Assembly: GCF_001613325.1 (NCBI RefSeq)
Contig: NZ_BDCD01000007.1
Span: forward strand, 300,187-364,186
Direction of reading: 5' to 3'
Source of the DNA: Nocardia yamanashiensis NBRC 100130
Lineage (GTDB): Bacteria; Actinomycetota; Actinomycetes; Mycobacteriales; Mycobacteriaceae
DNA: 64,000 nt
A model generated the notes under the pieces. It was given only the letters and a program-made list of their open reading frames with translations. It ran no database searches and was not told the origin of the DNA. Of the stretch, positions 24,526-32,442 are shown piece by piece. How positions within the stretch are numbered: the first letter of the stretch is position 1; each line of letters opens with the position of its first letter. Position numbers and translations under genes: made by a program.

Positions 24526-24614
24526 GACCCACCTCCTCGGTGCTCAGGGCAGCACCCCGGCGGCGCCACCGGTGCACCTCACACTGCTCCTTCGCGATGC
24601 CGGTGACAAGGGAC

Positions 24615-25298
24615 TCAGAGCGCCGAATAATTCCGGACCGCGTCGAGGACGAGCAGTGCGCCGCAGAGCAGGAAGACGATGCGAACCGACAGCGGACCGT
24701 AGCGGTTCAGGCCTCGCACGAGAGCGCGGTAGCCGCGCTGGGCCCGGGGTGAGCGACTGGTCGCGGTGATCAGCACGAGCAATGGCGGCAGCAGTGCGAT
24801 CAGGCAGTAGGCGACGACGATCAGCGGCCACAGCGCGGGCCGCGGCTCACGGACGGTGAGCATGGCCAGCGCCGCGAGGTAGGGCACCGCGGTCGGCGCC
24901 TGCCCGAGCCCGATGCCCGCGCCGAGCAGGCCGAGCCACAGCGGACGGCGGCGCGCTTCGATGGCCCAGGACGGCATCGACCCCATCGAACCGCCCGACA
25001 GACGGACCCCGCCGAGCAGCAGCAGGATCGCGCCGACCACCAATTCCGCCCAGTATCGGACGGTCGGGGTGATGTCGAACTGGATCAGGTCCGTCAGGAA
25101 GCTCAGACCCAGCACCGTGACGATGCCGAATGTGGTTGTGACCGCGAATATCCCGGTGATGAAACTCAAAGCCCCGGGCACGGGCGAGCGCCGGCCCAGG
25201 CGCGAGTCGACCACTACCGCGGCGGTGATCCCGATGTTCAGGACGTGCAGTGAGTCCAGGAGGGCGAACCCCGCGAGCGCTAGTAAGAAGGTCAACAT
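24615..25298 (-). CDS. GAP/Sap-family multi-pass membrane protein
   Basis: A 227-residue membrane protein with six predicted helices; MLTFLLALAGFALLDSLHVL near the N-terminus and the late IGLGQAPTAVPYLAAL match the GAP (Sap, sulfolipid-1-addressing-like) family, related to LysE exporters and found with lipid export in mycobacteria. ATG 25298 is chosen; ATG 25313 in frame is possible but lies inside the inverted repeat at 25301-25322. Confidence 0.75.
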   Translation of the reverse strand: MLTFLLALAGFALLDSLHVLNIGITAAVVVDSRLGRRSPVPGALSFITGIFAVTTTFGIVTVLGLSFLTDLIQFDITPTVRYWAELVVGAILLLLGGVRLSGGSMGSMPSWAIEARRRPLWLGLLGAGIGLGQAPTAVPYLAALAMLTVREPRPALWPLIVVAYCLIALLPPLLVLITATSRSPRAQRGYRALVRGLNRYGPLSVRIVFLLCGALLVLDAVRNYSAL

Positions 25299-25300
25299 GG

Positions 25301-25322
25301 CCCTACCGACCATACGGTAGGG
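25301..25322. repeat. Inverted repeat before the GAP-family gene
   Basis: CCCTACCG (25301-25308) and CGGTAGGG (25315-25322), six bases apart, directly upstream of ATG 25298. An operator overlapping the start, or an RNA hairpin hiding the start. No regulator gene is adjacent. Confidence 0.4.
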
Positions 25323-25329
25323 AACGCGG

Positions 25330-25569
25330 TCAGCCGCCCTGCAGGCGGACCTCGGAGTCGAGCAGGGCCGCGTATTCGACGAGGGCGGATTCCTCCGGGT
25401 CCGGTCCGAGCCGGGCCTCCACCTGGGCGCGGTCGATCAGGATCATGCCGGGCGCGTCGCCGGCGGGGACGACTTGCGTGCGGCCTTCGGCCAGCACCAG
25501 ACAGGCATCAGGGTTCGCTGCGGCCAACAGTCTCCGCAGATCCGAGGCGGTGACGGTATCCATGGTCAT
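25330..25569 (-). CDS. Small hypothetical protein
   Basis: A 79-residue soluble acidic protein: LRRLLAAANPDACLVLAEGR, a central VVPAGDAPGMILIDRAQVEA, then an acidic helix PDPEESALVEYAALLDSE. No family recognised. ATG 25569 or 25563. It precedes the GAP-family gene by 31 bases on the same strand and could share its transcript. Confidence 0.45.
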   Translation of the reverse strand: MTMDTVTASDLRRLLAAANPDACLVLAEGRTQVVPAGDAPGMILIDRAQVEARLGPDPEESALVEYAALLDSEVRLQGG

Positions 25570-26149
25570 ATTCTGCGCGCCGCCGGACCGTGCCGCGGCG
25601 GCGCCCCGCCGAACGTCAATGTCGGGACCGCGGGGCGGCATCGTTTGCATAACGCTTCGCACTCCGGCCGTTTCGTGCTTCAGCAAACTCGGGCGAATGT
25701 CCTGTTCAGCGTGATCGATCGGCGTTCGCGCACGCGGCCGAGGTCATCGAGCGCCGCGAAGTGGACCTCGGACCGACTTCGGGTGATCTCTGAAGTCGTT
25801 ATGCCGCAGGACAGTTCGGCACATTTGGTCAGGAGATACCCACCGGTTGCTCCCCATCGGCCGGTATCTCCGGATATGATCGACAGTAGGGCAGCTGTCA
25901 CCTCCGGGTTCGCGAACTCCTCGCAACCCATTGAGTCCCAAGGGATTCGGCGAATTCGGAGCAACGGTATCCGCGAGAGATCCGCCCCTGGTCGTTACGC
26001 CTTCGATAGCCCGTTACCGCCCCTGACGAACGTAGCTGGGAAACAATGGATTTCTCGGCGGACGATCAGGGACGGACGGTCCGGCGACTCAGGACCGCGC
26101 GGCGCCGGCTGCTTCTTCTGATAGCTGCCACGCATGCGGAGGAAGTCTG
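25570..26149 (+). other. Long leader of the terpene synthase gene
   Basis: No convincing gene in these 580 bases on either strand; short frames here lack ribosome sites and look non-coding. It contains a perfect 9-bp inverted repeat at 25832-25871 and ends with GGAGGAAG before ATG 26150. It probably holds the promoter and control region of the terpene synthase. Confidence 0.4.
25832..25871. repeat. Inverted repeat in the terpene synthase leader
   Basis: GGAGATACC (25832-25840) and GGTATCTCC (25863-25871) with 22 bases between. Candidate operator about 280 bases upstream of the terpene synthase start. Confidence 0.4.
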
Positions 26150-27076
26150 ATGAAATCACAGCGCCAGATGAAGGAAATCATGGCGGCGGTCGAGCGCCTG
26201 CCCCATGAGGAAGTATTCCCGAGCCCCCACGTCGATCATGTCCGGAAACAAGTGCTGCGCTGGGCCCGGCGGCACGGCCTCGACGGCGGCGGGCATTTCG
26301 AGCGAACCTGTTGCTGGAGTTGCGCCGCGTACGCACTCCCCGACGCGCCGGTCCAGGTGATCGAGCTGGCGGCCAAGCTGATCGGCTGGATGTTCCTGTT
26401 CGACGACGTCTACGGCGAAGGCACGGATCCGACCGCGGCCATCGAGATCTTCGATGCCTGCGAGCGGGTGCTGCGCGGCGAGCAGCCGCGATCCGACAAT
26501 CGATACCTGGTGGCGCTCAGCGATTTCCGCGAGCAGTGCGCCCGCTTCGCCGGGGAGGCGTGGCTGGACCAGTTCGCCACCGATATGCGGATGTTCTTCC
26601 ACGGTTGCCTGTTCGAGATGCCGTACCGGCAGATGGATCTGATGCCCTCACCCGGCGCGTACCGATACCTACGTACTTTCAGTATCGGCCTGTTCCCGCC
26701 CTTCGACCTGATCGAGCTGGCCTACGGCGAGATCGCCCCCGCGCACCTGCGCCTGTTCCGCGATGTCCGCCAGACCAGCGCCGTGCTGTGCGCCATCGTC
26801 AACGACCTGTACTCCACCGTCAAGGAAGACGACTCGCTCAACTACGTGACCGTGCTGCGCGCCGGTACGAATCTGACTGTCGCGCTGGAGGACATCGTCG
26901 AGCTGTACACCGAACTGCTCGACGAGCAGGCCGCCCAGATCGCCGCCCTGACGGCGCTGCCGGAATTGAGTCCGGCGGAACGAAGAGTCGCGCGCAGCCT
27001 GCGGGCCTGGGTGCACGGCAACTACGCGTGGACCAAACTCTGCAGCCGCTATCACCCGCCGGCGATCGCCGTTTGA
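26150..27076 (+). CDS. Class I terpene synthase
   Basis: A 308-residue stand-alone terpene cyclase. The Asp-rich metal motif is FDDVYGE (D85, D86, E90), the NSE motif is NDLYSTVKE (N218, S222, E226), a pyrophosphate-sensor Arg lies in YRYLRTFS (about 172-175), and the conserved RY pair is SRYHPP near the end. All catalytic motifs are intact, so it should ionise a prenyl diphosphate; sesquiterpene or monoterpene product cannot be told. GGAGGAAG before ATG 26150. It stands alone with a long leader; no prenyl synthase, P450 or methyltransferase is adjacent. Confidence 0.88.
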   Translation: MKSQRQMKEIMAAVERLPHEEVFPSPHVDHVRKQVLRWARRHGLDGGGHFERTCCWSCAAYALPDAPVQVIELAAKLIGWMFLFDDVYGEGTDPTAAIEIFDACERVLRGEQPRSDNRYLVALSDFREQCARFAGEAWLDQFATDMRMFFHGCLFEMPYRQMDLMPSPGAYRYLRTFSIGLFPPFDLIELAYGEIAPAHLRLFRDVRQTSAVLCAIVNDLYSTVKEDDSLNYVTVLRAGTNLTVALEDIVELYTELLDEQAAQIAALTALPELSPAERRVARSLRAWVHGNYAWTKLCSRYHPPAIAV

Positions 27077-27092
27077 ATCACCCGATTGCTTC

Positions 27093-27124
27093 TCGGCCGC
27101 GCTCATCGACTCGAGCGCGGCCGA
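27093..27124. terminator. Strong hairpin between convergent genes
   Basis: TCGGCCGCGCT (27093-27103) pairs with AGCGCGGCCGA (27114-27124), plus one more C-G pair inside; A-run on the plus side. It lies 17 bases after the terpene synthase stop and before the convergent WYL gene's end (27141), as expected for a bidirectional terminator. Confidence 0.55.
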
Positions 27125-27140
27125 AAAAGTGTTCCGGGCA

Positions 27141-28139
27141 CTAGGTTTCGATCCGTGTCGCGGGCGTAGCCGCGGCCGTGTAGCGGCGGGCCAGGCGGGC
27201 GCACGCGGCCGCGAGTTCCGGCGGGGAGAGGATGTCGAACTCGGCGTCGAACCTGCCGATCATGGTGGCCAGGCTGATCCACGACCAGGAGCCGAGGAGC
27301 AGGCGGGTGCGGTCCGGGGCGAGTTCCTCGGCGACTTCGTCTCCCAGGTACGGCGCGATCTCGGCGATGGGCAGGTGCAGGATCACTTCGCCGCGGCAGG
27401 GCCAGCCGGCGCCCGCCTCCGCGCCTCGGAAGCGGCCGGTGAGGAAATTGTTCAGGTCGCCGCCGGCGAGCTCGCGGGGGACGAAGCGCGGACCGGCGGG
27501 GGTGCGCGGGGTGATGCGGTCGGCACGGAAGACGCGCCAGTCGGCGCGCTCGAGATCCCAGGCCACCAGATACCAGCGCCCGGCGCGGACGACGAGATGG
27601 TGCGGCTCCACGCGGCGCGGCGGACCCGGTGCACGGTCTGCCGTGCCGGACGGGGAGGCGTAGTCGAACCGCAGGACCTCGCACGCATGCACGGCGGCGC
27701 CGATCGCCTCGAGGACTTTGCCGCTCACTGGCGAATCCCGCTGCGTCGTAGGTCTTTCGACGGCGGTGACGGTCAGGCTGTCGACGCGGTTGCGCAGGCG
27801 CGCGGGCATGACCTGGCGCACGGTGGCCAGCGCCCGCGCCGCATCCTCGGCGATGCCCGCGCCGGAACCGCCCGCCGTCCGCAGCGCCACGACGAGCGCG
27901 ACCGCCTGTTCGTCGTCGAAAAGCAGTGGCGGCAGGCGGGTTCCGGCCTCGAGCCGGTAGCCGCCGTCCGGGCCCTTGAAAGCCGCTATGGGATACCCGA
28001 GTTCGCGCAACCGGTCCACATCGCGGCGCACGGTGCGCGGGCTGACCTCCAGGCGTTCGGCCAGCAACAGGCCCGGCCAGTCGCGGCGCGCCTGCAACAG
28101 CGACAGCAACGCCAGCAGTCTCGCGGAGGTCTTGGGCAC
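27141..28139 (-). CDS. WYL-domain (YafY-type) transcriptional regulator
   Basis: A 332-residue regulator. The N-terminal winged helix (residues about 3-60) has VSPRTVRRDVDRLRELGYPI; the WYL domain from about residue 150 to 230 reads HHLVVRAGRWYLVAWDLERA; a C-terminal WCX-type region follows. GTG 28139 is chosen because it lies 20 bases from the inverted-repeat operator at 28159-28183; longer upstream frames would read through it. Divergent from the VOC gene at 28261, which is its probable target. Confidence 0.88.
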   Translation of the reverse strand: MPKTSARLLALLSLLQARRDWPGLLLAERLEVSPRTVRRDVDRLRELGYPIAAFKGPDGGYRLEAGTRLPPLLFDDEQAVALVVALRTAGGSGAGIAEDAARALATVRQVMPARLRNRVDSLTVTAVERPTTQRDSPVSGKVLEAIGAAVHACEVLRFDYASPSGTADRAPGPPRRVEPHHLVVRAGRWYLVAWDLERADWRVFRADRITPRTPAGPRFVPRELAGGDLNNFLTGRFRGAEAGAGWPCRGEVILHLPIAEIAPYLGDEVAEELAPDRTRLLLGSWSWISLATMIGRFDAEFDILSPPELAAACARLARRYTAAATPATRIET

Positions 28140-28158
28140 GAACTCGAGTCTGCCAGTA

Positions 28159-28183
28159 GTAGCGGACACATCCTGTCCGCTAC
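28159..28183. promoter_or_regulatory. Perfect operator for the WYL regulator
   Basis: GTAGCGGACA (28159-28168), five bases, TGTCCGCTAC (28174-28183): a perfect 10-bp inverted repeat in the 121-base divergent region between the WYL gene and the VOC gene. Very likely the binding site. Confidence 0.7.
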
Positions 28184-28260
28184 CGCTGCGAGAGTCGTCT
28201 CGGGCCCGGGATACGGGACGATCCGGCGGCGACGAGCCGCGCATCCGAAAGGTGAACCGC

Positions 28261-28674
28261 ATGTCGATCCAGACCACCACCCACCTGAACTTCCGGGGCG
28301 AGGCGCGTGCGGCGCTGGAGTTCTACCGGAAGGTCTTCGGCGGCGACTTGGTCGCCGTCACCTACGCCGATACCGGGAACGTCCCGGACGGGACCACGCC
28401 CGAGCATGTGATGTGGGGACAGGTGCTCGCGCCCAACGGTTTCCATGTCATGGCCTACGACGTGCCGGGGCCGCTCCCCCATCGGCCGGGCGAGAATTCC
28501 TTCTTCGTCTCCGTGCGCGGGGAAACGGCGGAGGAGATCGCGGGCTACTGGGACGCCCTGTCCGAGAGAGCGGCCGTCCGCATCCCGCTGGGTCCGTCGG
28601 GCTGGGCGCCGGCCTACGGGATGCTGCGGGACCGTTTCGGCGTGATCTGGGTATTGGACGTCGCCGCCGGGTAG
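28261..28674 (+). CDS. VOC/PhnB-like glyoxalase-fold protein
   Basis: A 137-residue vicinal-oxygen-chelate protein of the PhnB type: THLNFRGEARAALEFYRKVF, GGDL near residue 28, HVMWGQVLAPNGFHVMAYDV, and the final DRFGVIWVLDV. Relatives are metal-free or metal-dependent and act on small molecules or antibiotics. Divergent from the WYL regulator; the operator lies 78 bases upstream. Confidence 0.85.
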   Translation: MSIQTTTHLNFRGEARAALEFYRKVFGGDLVAVTYADTGNVPDGTTPEHVMWGQVLAPNGFHVMAYDVPGPLPHRPGENSFFVSVRGETAEEIAGYWDALSERAAVRIPLGPSGWAPAYGMLRDRFGVIWVLDVAAG

Positions 28675-28779
28675 TCGCGTCCGTCGATATCGCCGGAATC
28701 GCCGGAATCGAGGCAAGATCGATAACGGCGGCCGGCGGCTCGCCCGGGCCGCAACCCGAAGCCTTCGAAGGAGATCGTG

Positions 28780-30018
28780 ATGACGGAAGCGTATGTGCTC
28801 GGCGGGGTCCGGACCCCGTTCGCCCGCTACGGTGGCTCGCTGTCGCATATTCGGACCGACGATCTGCTGGGCATGACCATGAAGGGCGCGTGCGAGCGGG
28901 TCGGGGTCGGGCTGGATCAGATCGAGGACATCGTCGCGGGGTGTGTGAATCCGGCGCACGAGGGCATGGGCGATGTGGCGCGGTGGGGCGCGCTGGCGGC
29001 GGGGTTCCCGGACAGCGTGGCCGGGGTGACGATCAACCGGTTCTGCGGATCGTCGCTGAGCGCCACCATCAATGTCGCGCATGCCATCAAGGCCGGGGAT
29101 CTGGGCGTCGGGATCGCCTGCGGCGTCGAGTCCATGTCGCGGTCGGGGTGGGCGTACATGAAGGGCGATTCCCCGTTCGGGCCGCGCGGTCCGGTCATCC
29201 TGCTCGACACCATGTGGGCGGGTGCGGGCGGTCCGGCCAATCCGGCGCTGCTGGCCCGCAACGCGTACATCGGCATGATCGAGACGGCGCAGAACGTGGC
29301 CGACCGGTACGGGCTGACCCGGGAGGAGATCGACGCGTTCGCGCTGCGCACGCAGCGGAATGCCAAGGCGGCCAGGGATTCCGGGCGACTGGCCAAGGAG
29401 ATCATGCCGGTCGAGATCGCCGGGAACCGCAAGACGCCCGCGCGGCTGTTCGAGCACGACGAGTTCATCCGGGACGACACCACGGCCGAACGGCTGGCGG
29501 CGCTGCCCCCGCAGCCGGGGACCACGCAGATGACCGCCGGCAATTCGACGCCGCTGACCGATGGGGCCGCCGCCCTGGTGCTGGCCTCGGGTGAGCGGGC
29601 CGCCGAACTCGGGGTCGAACCTCTCGCGCGGGTGGTGTCGTCGGCGGTGTACGGCATCGATCCGCTCTTCATGGGCCTGGCTCCGGCGTGGGCGCTCCCG
29701 CTCGCCATCCAGCGCGCCGGGCTCACGCCCGAGCAGATCGACGTGTGGGAGGTGCACGAGGCCTTCAGCGCCCAGGCGCTCGGCGTGCTGCGCGAATTGC
29801 CCAATCAGCTGGGCGGATTCACCATCCCCGACGAGAAGCTGACCCCGAACGGCGGCGCGGTGGCGATCGGCCACCCCTTCGGCGCCACCGGGGCCCGCTA
29901 CGTCCTCACCCTGGCCACCGAACTGCGCGAACGCAATGCCCGCTACGGCGCGATCGGCGTGTGCATCGGCTCCGGCCAGGGCGTGGCCATCGTCCTGGAG
30001 AATCCCGCCGCCGCCTGA
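28780..30018 (+). CDS. Thiolase (acetyl-CoA acyltransferase)
   Basis: A 412-residue type II thiolase with intact catalytic groups: nucleophile Cys in NRFCGSSLSA (about residue 90), VHEAFSAQ, the GHP motif AIGHPFGATGARYVLT, and the second Cys in CIGSGQGVAIV. It would act in fatty-acid or sterol side-chain beta-oxidation. GGAG before ATG 28780. Follows the VOC gene by 105 bases. Confidence 0.93.
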   Translation: MTEAYVLGGVRTPFARYGGSLSHIRTDDLLGMTMKGACERVGVGLDQIEDIVAGCVNPAHEGMGDVARWGALAAGFPDSVAGVTINRFCGSSLSATINVAHAIKAGDLGVGIACGVESMSRSGWAYMKGDSPFGPRGPVILLDTMWAGAGGPANPALLARNAYIGMIETAQNVADRYGLTREEIDAFALRTQRNAKAARDSGRLAKEIMPVEIAGNRKTPARLFEHDEFIRDDTTAERLAALPPQPGTTQMTAGNSTPLTDGAAALVLASGERAAELGVEPLARVVSSAVYGIDPLFMGLAPAWALPLAIQRAGLTPEQIDVWEVHEAFSAQALGVLRELPNQLGGFTIPDEKLTPNGGAVAIGHPFGATGARYVLTLATELRERNARYGAIGVCIGSGQGVAIVLENPAAA

Positions 30019-30064
30019 ACGCGGTATTGACTGTCCCGTTGCTGGAGGGTTCAGAATCGCTCCC

Positions 30065-30664
30065 ATGGACACGCTGAACCTCCGGACCGAGTACCGGCAG
30101 CTCTACGCCCCACGACCGGAGCCCCTCCTGCTCACGGTCCCCGAGCTGCCGTTCCTCATGATCGACGGCAAAGGCGATCCCGACGGCCCGGAATACGCCG
30201 CGGCCGTCAGCGCCCTGTACGCGGTCGCCTACGGCATCCGCGCCCTGCTGAAATCAGCTGGCACAGTGCTCTATTCGGTCCCCCCGCTACAAGGCCAATG
30301 GGACGGTGGCCCCAGCGCCGACCGCAGCGACTGGACCTGGACCATGATGATTCAGCAACCGCCCCAAGCGGATCCGGCCACCGTGACCGAAGCCTTCGCG
30401 ATAACCCGCAAGAAGAAACCGAACCTACCCGTCGACCAGGTCCGCTGGGACCTGTTCGACGAGGGCGAATGCGCCCAGATCCTCCACATCGGCCCCTACG
30501 CCACCGAACCCCCGACCCGAGACCGCCTGCTGGCCTTCCTCACCGACCAAGGCCGCACCCTCCGAGGCCGCCACCACGAGATCTATCTATCCGCCCCGGG
30601 CCGGGTCGCACCGGAGGCAATGAAGACCCTCATCCGCTACCCGGTCACCGCGTCGCAGCACTGA
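30065..30664 (+). CDS. GyrI-like small-molecule-binding protein
   Basis: A 199-residue protein of the GyrI-like small-molecule-binding type: MDTLNLRTEYRQLYAP, LPFLMIDGKGDPDGPEYAAA, then WTWTMMIQQP and a C-terminal MKTLIRYPVT. TTGACT (30027-30032) and CAGAAT, seven bases before ATG 30065, could be its promoter. No adjacent regulator. Probably binds an unidentified ligand. Confidence 0.72.
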   Translation: MDTLNLRTEYRQLYAPRPEPLLLTVPELPFLMIDGKGDPDGPEYAAAVSALYAVAYGIRALLKSAGTVLYSVPPLQGQWDGGPSADRSDWTWTMMIQQPPQADPATVTEAFAITRKKKPNLPVDQVRWDLFDEGECAQILHIGPYATEPPTRDRLLAFLTDQGRTLRGRHHEIYLSAPGRVAPEAMKTLIRYPVTASQH

Positions 30665-30710
30665 TCCCGATGCGGTGGTCGTTCACAGCATCGGCCGCTA
30701 ATCTGCGGCG

Positions 30711-31490
30711 GTGAACACCGCAGAGTTCGTGGAACGGGGCAGTTCGATCTGGGAGCGGGTGACGGGGACGCAGACTCCGCCGCCGTGGCAGTTGGTGGTG
30801 GGGACGGGGGTGGTGGCGCTGGTGCTGGTGGCGTTCCGGCCTACCTGGCGGCTATTGCGGAATATCGTGACCATCGCGCACGAGGGTGGGCATGCGTTCA
30901 CGGCGTTGCTGACGGGGCGGCGGTTGAACAGCATTCGGCTGCATTCGGATACCAGCGGGCTGACGGTGTCTAGCGGGAAACCGTATGGGCCGGGGATGAT
31001 TCTGACCACGGCGGCGGGGTATCCGGCGCCGGCGTTGGTGGGGCTGGGGTATGCGGCGCTGCTGGGGGCGCATCGGATCACGTTGATGCTGTGGCTGACG
31101 ATCGTGCTGCTGCTGATCATCCTGCTCAAGGTGCGCAATGTGTACGGGGCGCTGTCGGTGCTGATCACGGGTGGGATCGTGTTCGCGGTGTCGTGGTTCG
31201 GGACCGATACGGCGCAGGCGGCGCTGGCGTATCTGGCGGCCTGGTTCCTGCTGCTGGCGGCGGCGCGGCCGGTGGTGGAGCTGCAGCGCAACCGGGCGCA
31301 CGAACCGAATTCCGATGCCGACCAGCTGGCCCGGCTGACCCGCATCCCGGGCATCCTGTGGGTGCTGGTGTTCGGGGCGATCGCGGTGGGTTCGCTGCTG
31401 CTGGGCGGACGGCTGCTGCTGGCCGATGTTCGGGACCTCCCCTGGAACGAGAACGGTATCGCTGCAAGCGTTCTGGAGAACGGCGGCTAA
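30711..31490 (+). CDS. M50-family membrane metalloprotease-like protein
   Basis: A 259-residue protein with about six membrane helices and HEGGH at residues 57-61, the HExxH zinc motif of M50 site-2-type proteases, within a hydrophobic segment. Second conserved site NxxPxxx(L)D is not obvious. GTG 30711 is six bases behind TAATCT (30699-30704), so the start is probably leaderless. Target unknown. Confidence 0.8.
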   Translation: MNTAEFVERGSSIWERVTGTQTPPPWQLVVGTGVVALVLVAFRPTWRLLRNIVTIAHEGGHAFTALLTGRRLNSIRLHSDTSGLTVSSGKPYGPGMILTTAAGYPAPALVGLGYAALLGAHRITLMLWLTIVLLLIILLKVRNVYGALSVLITGGIVFAVSWFGTDTAQAALAYLAAWFLLLAAARPVVELQRNRAHEPNSDADQLARLTRIPGILWVLVFGAIAVGSLLLGGRLLLADVRDLPWNENGIAASVLENGG

Positions 31491-31604
31491 CATCTGGACT
31501 GCACCGTCCGGATGATCGGGAACGCGGGATCGGCCGGATCGATTGCGGGCCCGCCTCCCGAGACAGTCGGCCGGGTTCGATTCGTTGTCGCAGGAGGGTT
31601 TCGG

Positions 31605-32414
31605 ATGGAAAGACCGGCGTGGGCCCCGGAGGGCGTGGACATGACTCAGGCGAGTCCGGCGCGGATGTACGACGCGCTGCTGGGGGGCTCGCACAATTTC
31701 GAGGTCGATCGCCAGGCCGCGGAAATGGCCAAGAAACTGGTGCCGGATCTGCCGCGGGTGGCGCTGAGCAATCGCGCGTTCCTGCGCCGGGCGGTGCGGT
31801 TCCTGGTGGATTCGGGGGTGCGGCAGTTCCTGGACATCGGCTCCGGGATCCCGACCGCGGGCAATGTGCACGAGATCGCGCAGGAGCTGGATCCGCAGTG
31901 CCGGGTGCTCTACGCCGATATCGATCCGGTGGCGGTGACACACGCGCGCACCATCCTGAGCGGTAACGACCGCGCCGACGCCTTCGAGGCCGATCTGCGC
32001 AAGCCCGCTGATCTGCTGGAGCGCGCCAAGGCCACCGGGCTCATCGACGTCGACCAACCGGTCGGTGTTCTGCTGGTGGCGGTCCTGCACCTGGTGGCCG
32101 ACGAGGAACGCCCCGGCGAACTCGTCTCCGCCCTGCACGACGCCGTCCCGCCCGGCAGCTTCGTCGCCATCTCCCATCTCACCTCCGCCACCCGCCCGGA
32201 GGACGCGGCCAAACTGGGCAACAATGCCGCCCAGCAGAACAAGATCGGTATTCACTTCCGCTCCCGCCCCGACATCACCGCCTTCTTCGACGCCTGGACC
32301 CTGGTCGAACCCGGCGTGGTGGAATTGCCGCAATGGCGTCCCGAATCCGACCGGGACCAGCACGAGACACCGGGCCGCTCGCTCGGTTTGGCGGGCGTCG
32401 GCCGGAAAGACTGA
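31605..32414 (+). CDS. DUF574 (Methyltransf_19) SAM-dependent methyltransferase 2
   Basis: A 269-residue paralogue of the 11590 protein: SPARMYDALLGGSHNFEVDR, SAM-binding FLDIGSGIPTAGNVHEIAQE, VLYADIDPVAVTHARTIL and VAISHLTSATRPEDA. AGGAGGG before ATG 31605 sets the start. The PAS-GGDEF gene starts 29 bases downstream; the two may be co-transcribed. Confidence 0.9.
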   Translation: MERPAWAPEGVDMTQASPARMYDALLGGSHNFEVDRQAAEMAKKLVPDLPRVALSNRAFLRRAVRFLVDSGVRQFLDIGSGIPTAGNVHEIAQELDPQCRVLYADIDPVAVTHARTILSGNDRADAFEADLRKPADLLERAKATGLIDVDQPVGVLLVAVLHLVADEERPGELVSALHDAVPPGSFVAISHLTSATRPEDAAKLGNNAAQQNKIGIHFRSRPDITAFFDAWTLVEPGVVELPQWRPESDRDQHETPGRSLGLAGVGRKD

Positions 32415-32442
32415 GCAGGCGAATCGAGTTCGCGGCAAGGGG

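Noticed and set aside
25680..25964. A minus-strand frame of 94 codons in the terpene synthase leader
   Set aside because: No ribosome site and composition not typical of coding; a perfect inverted repeat lies inside it.
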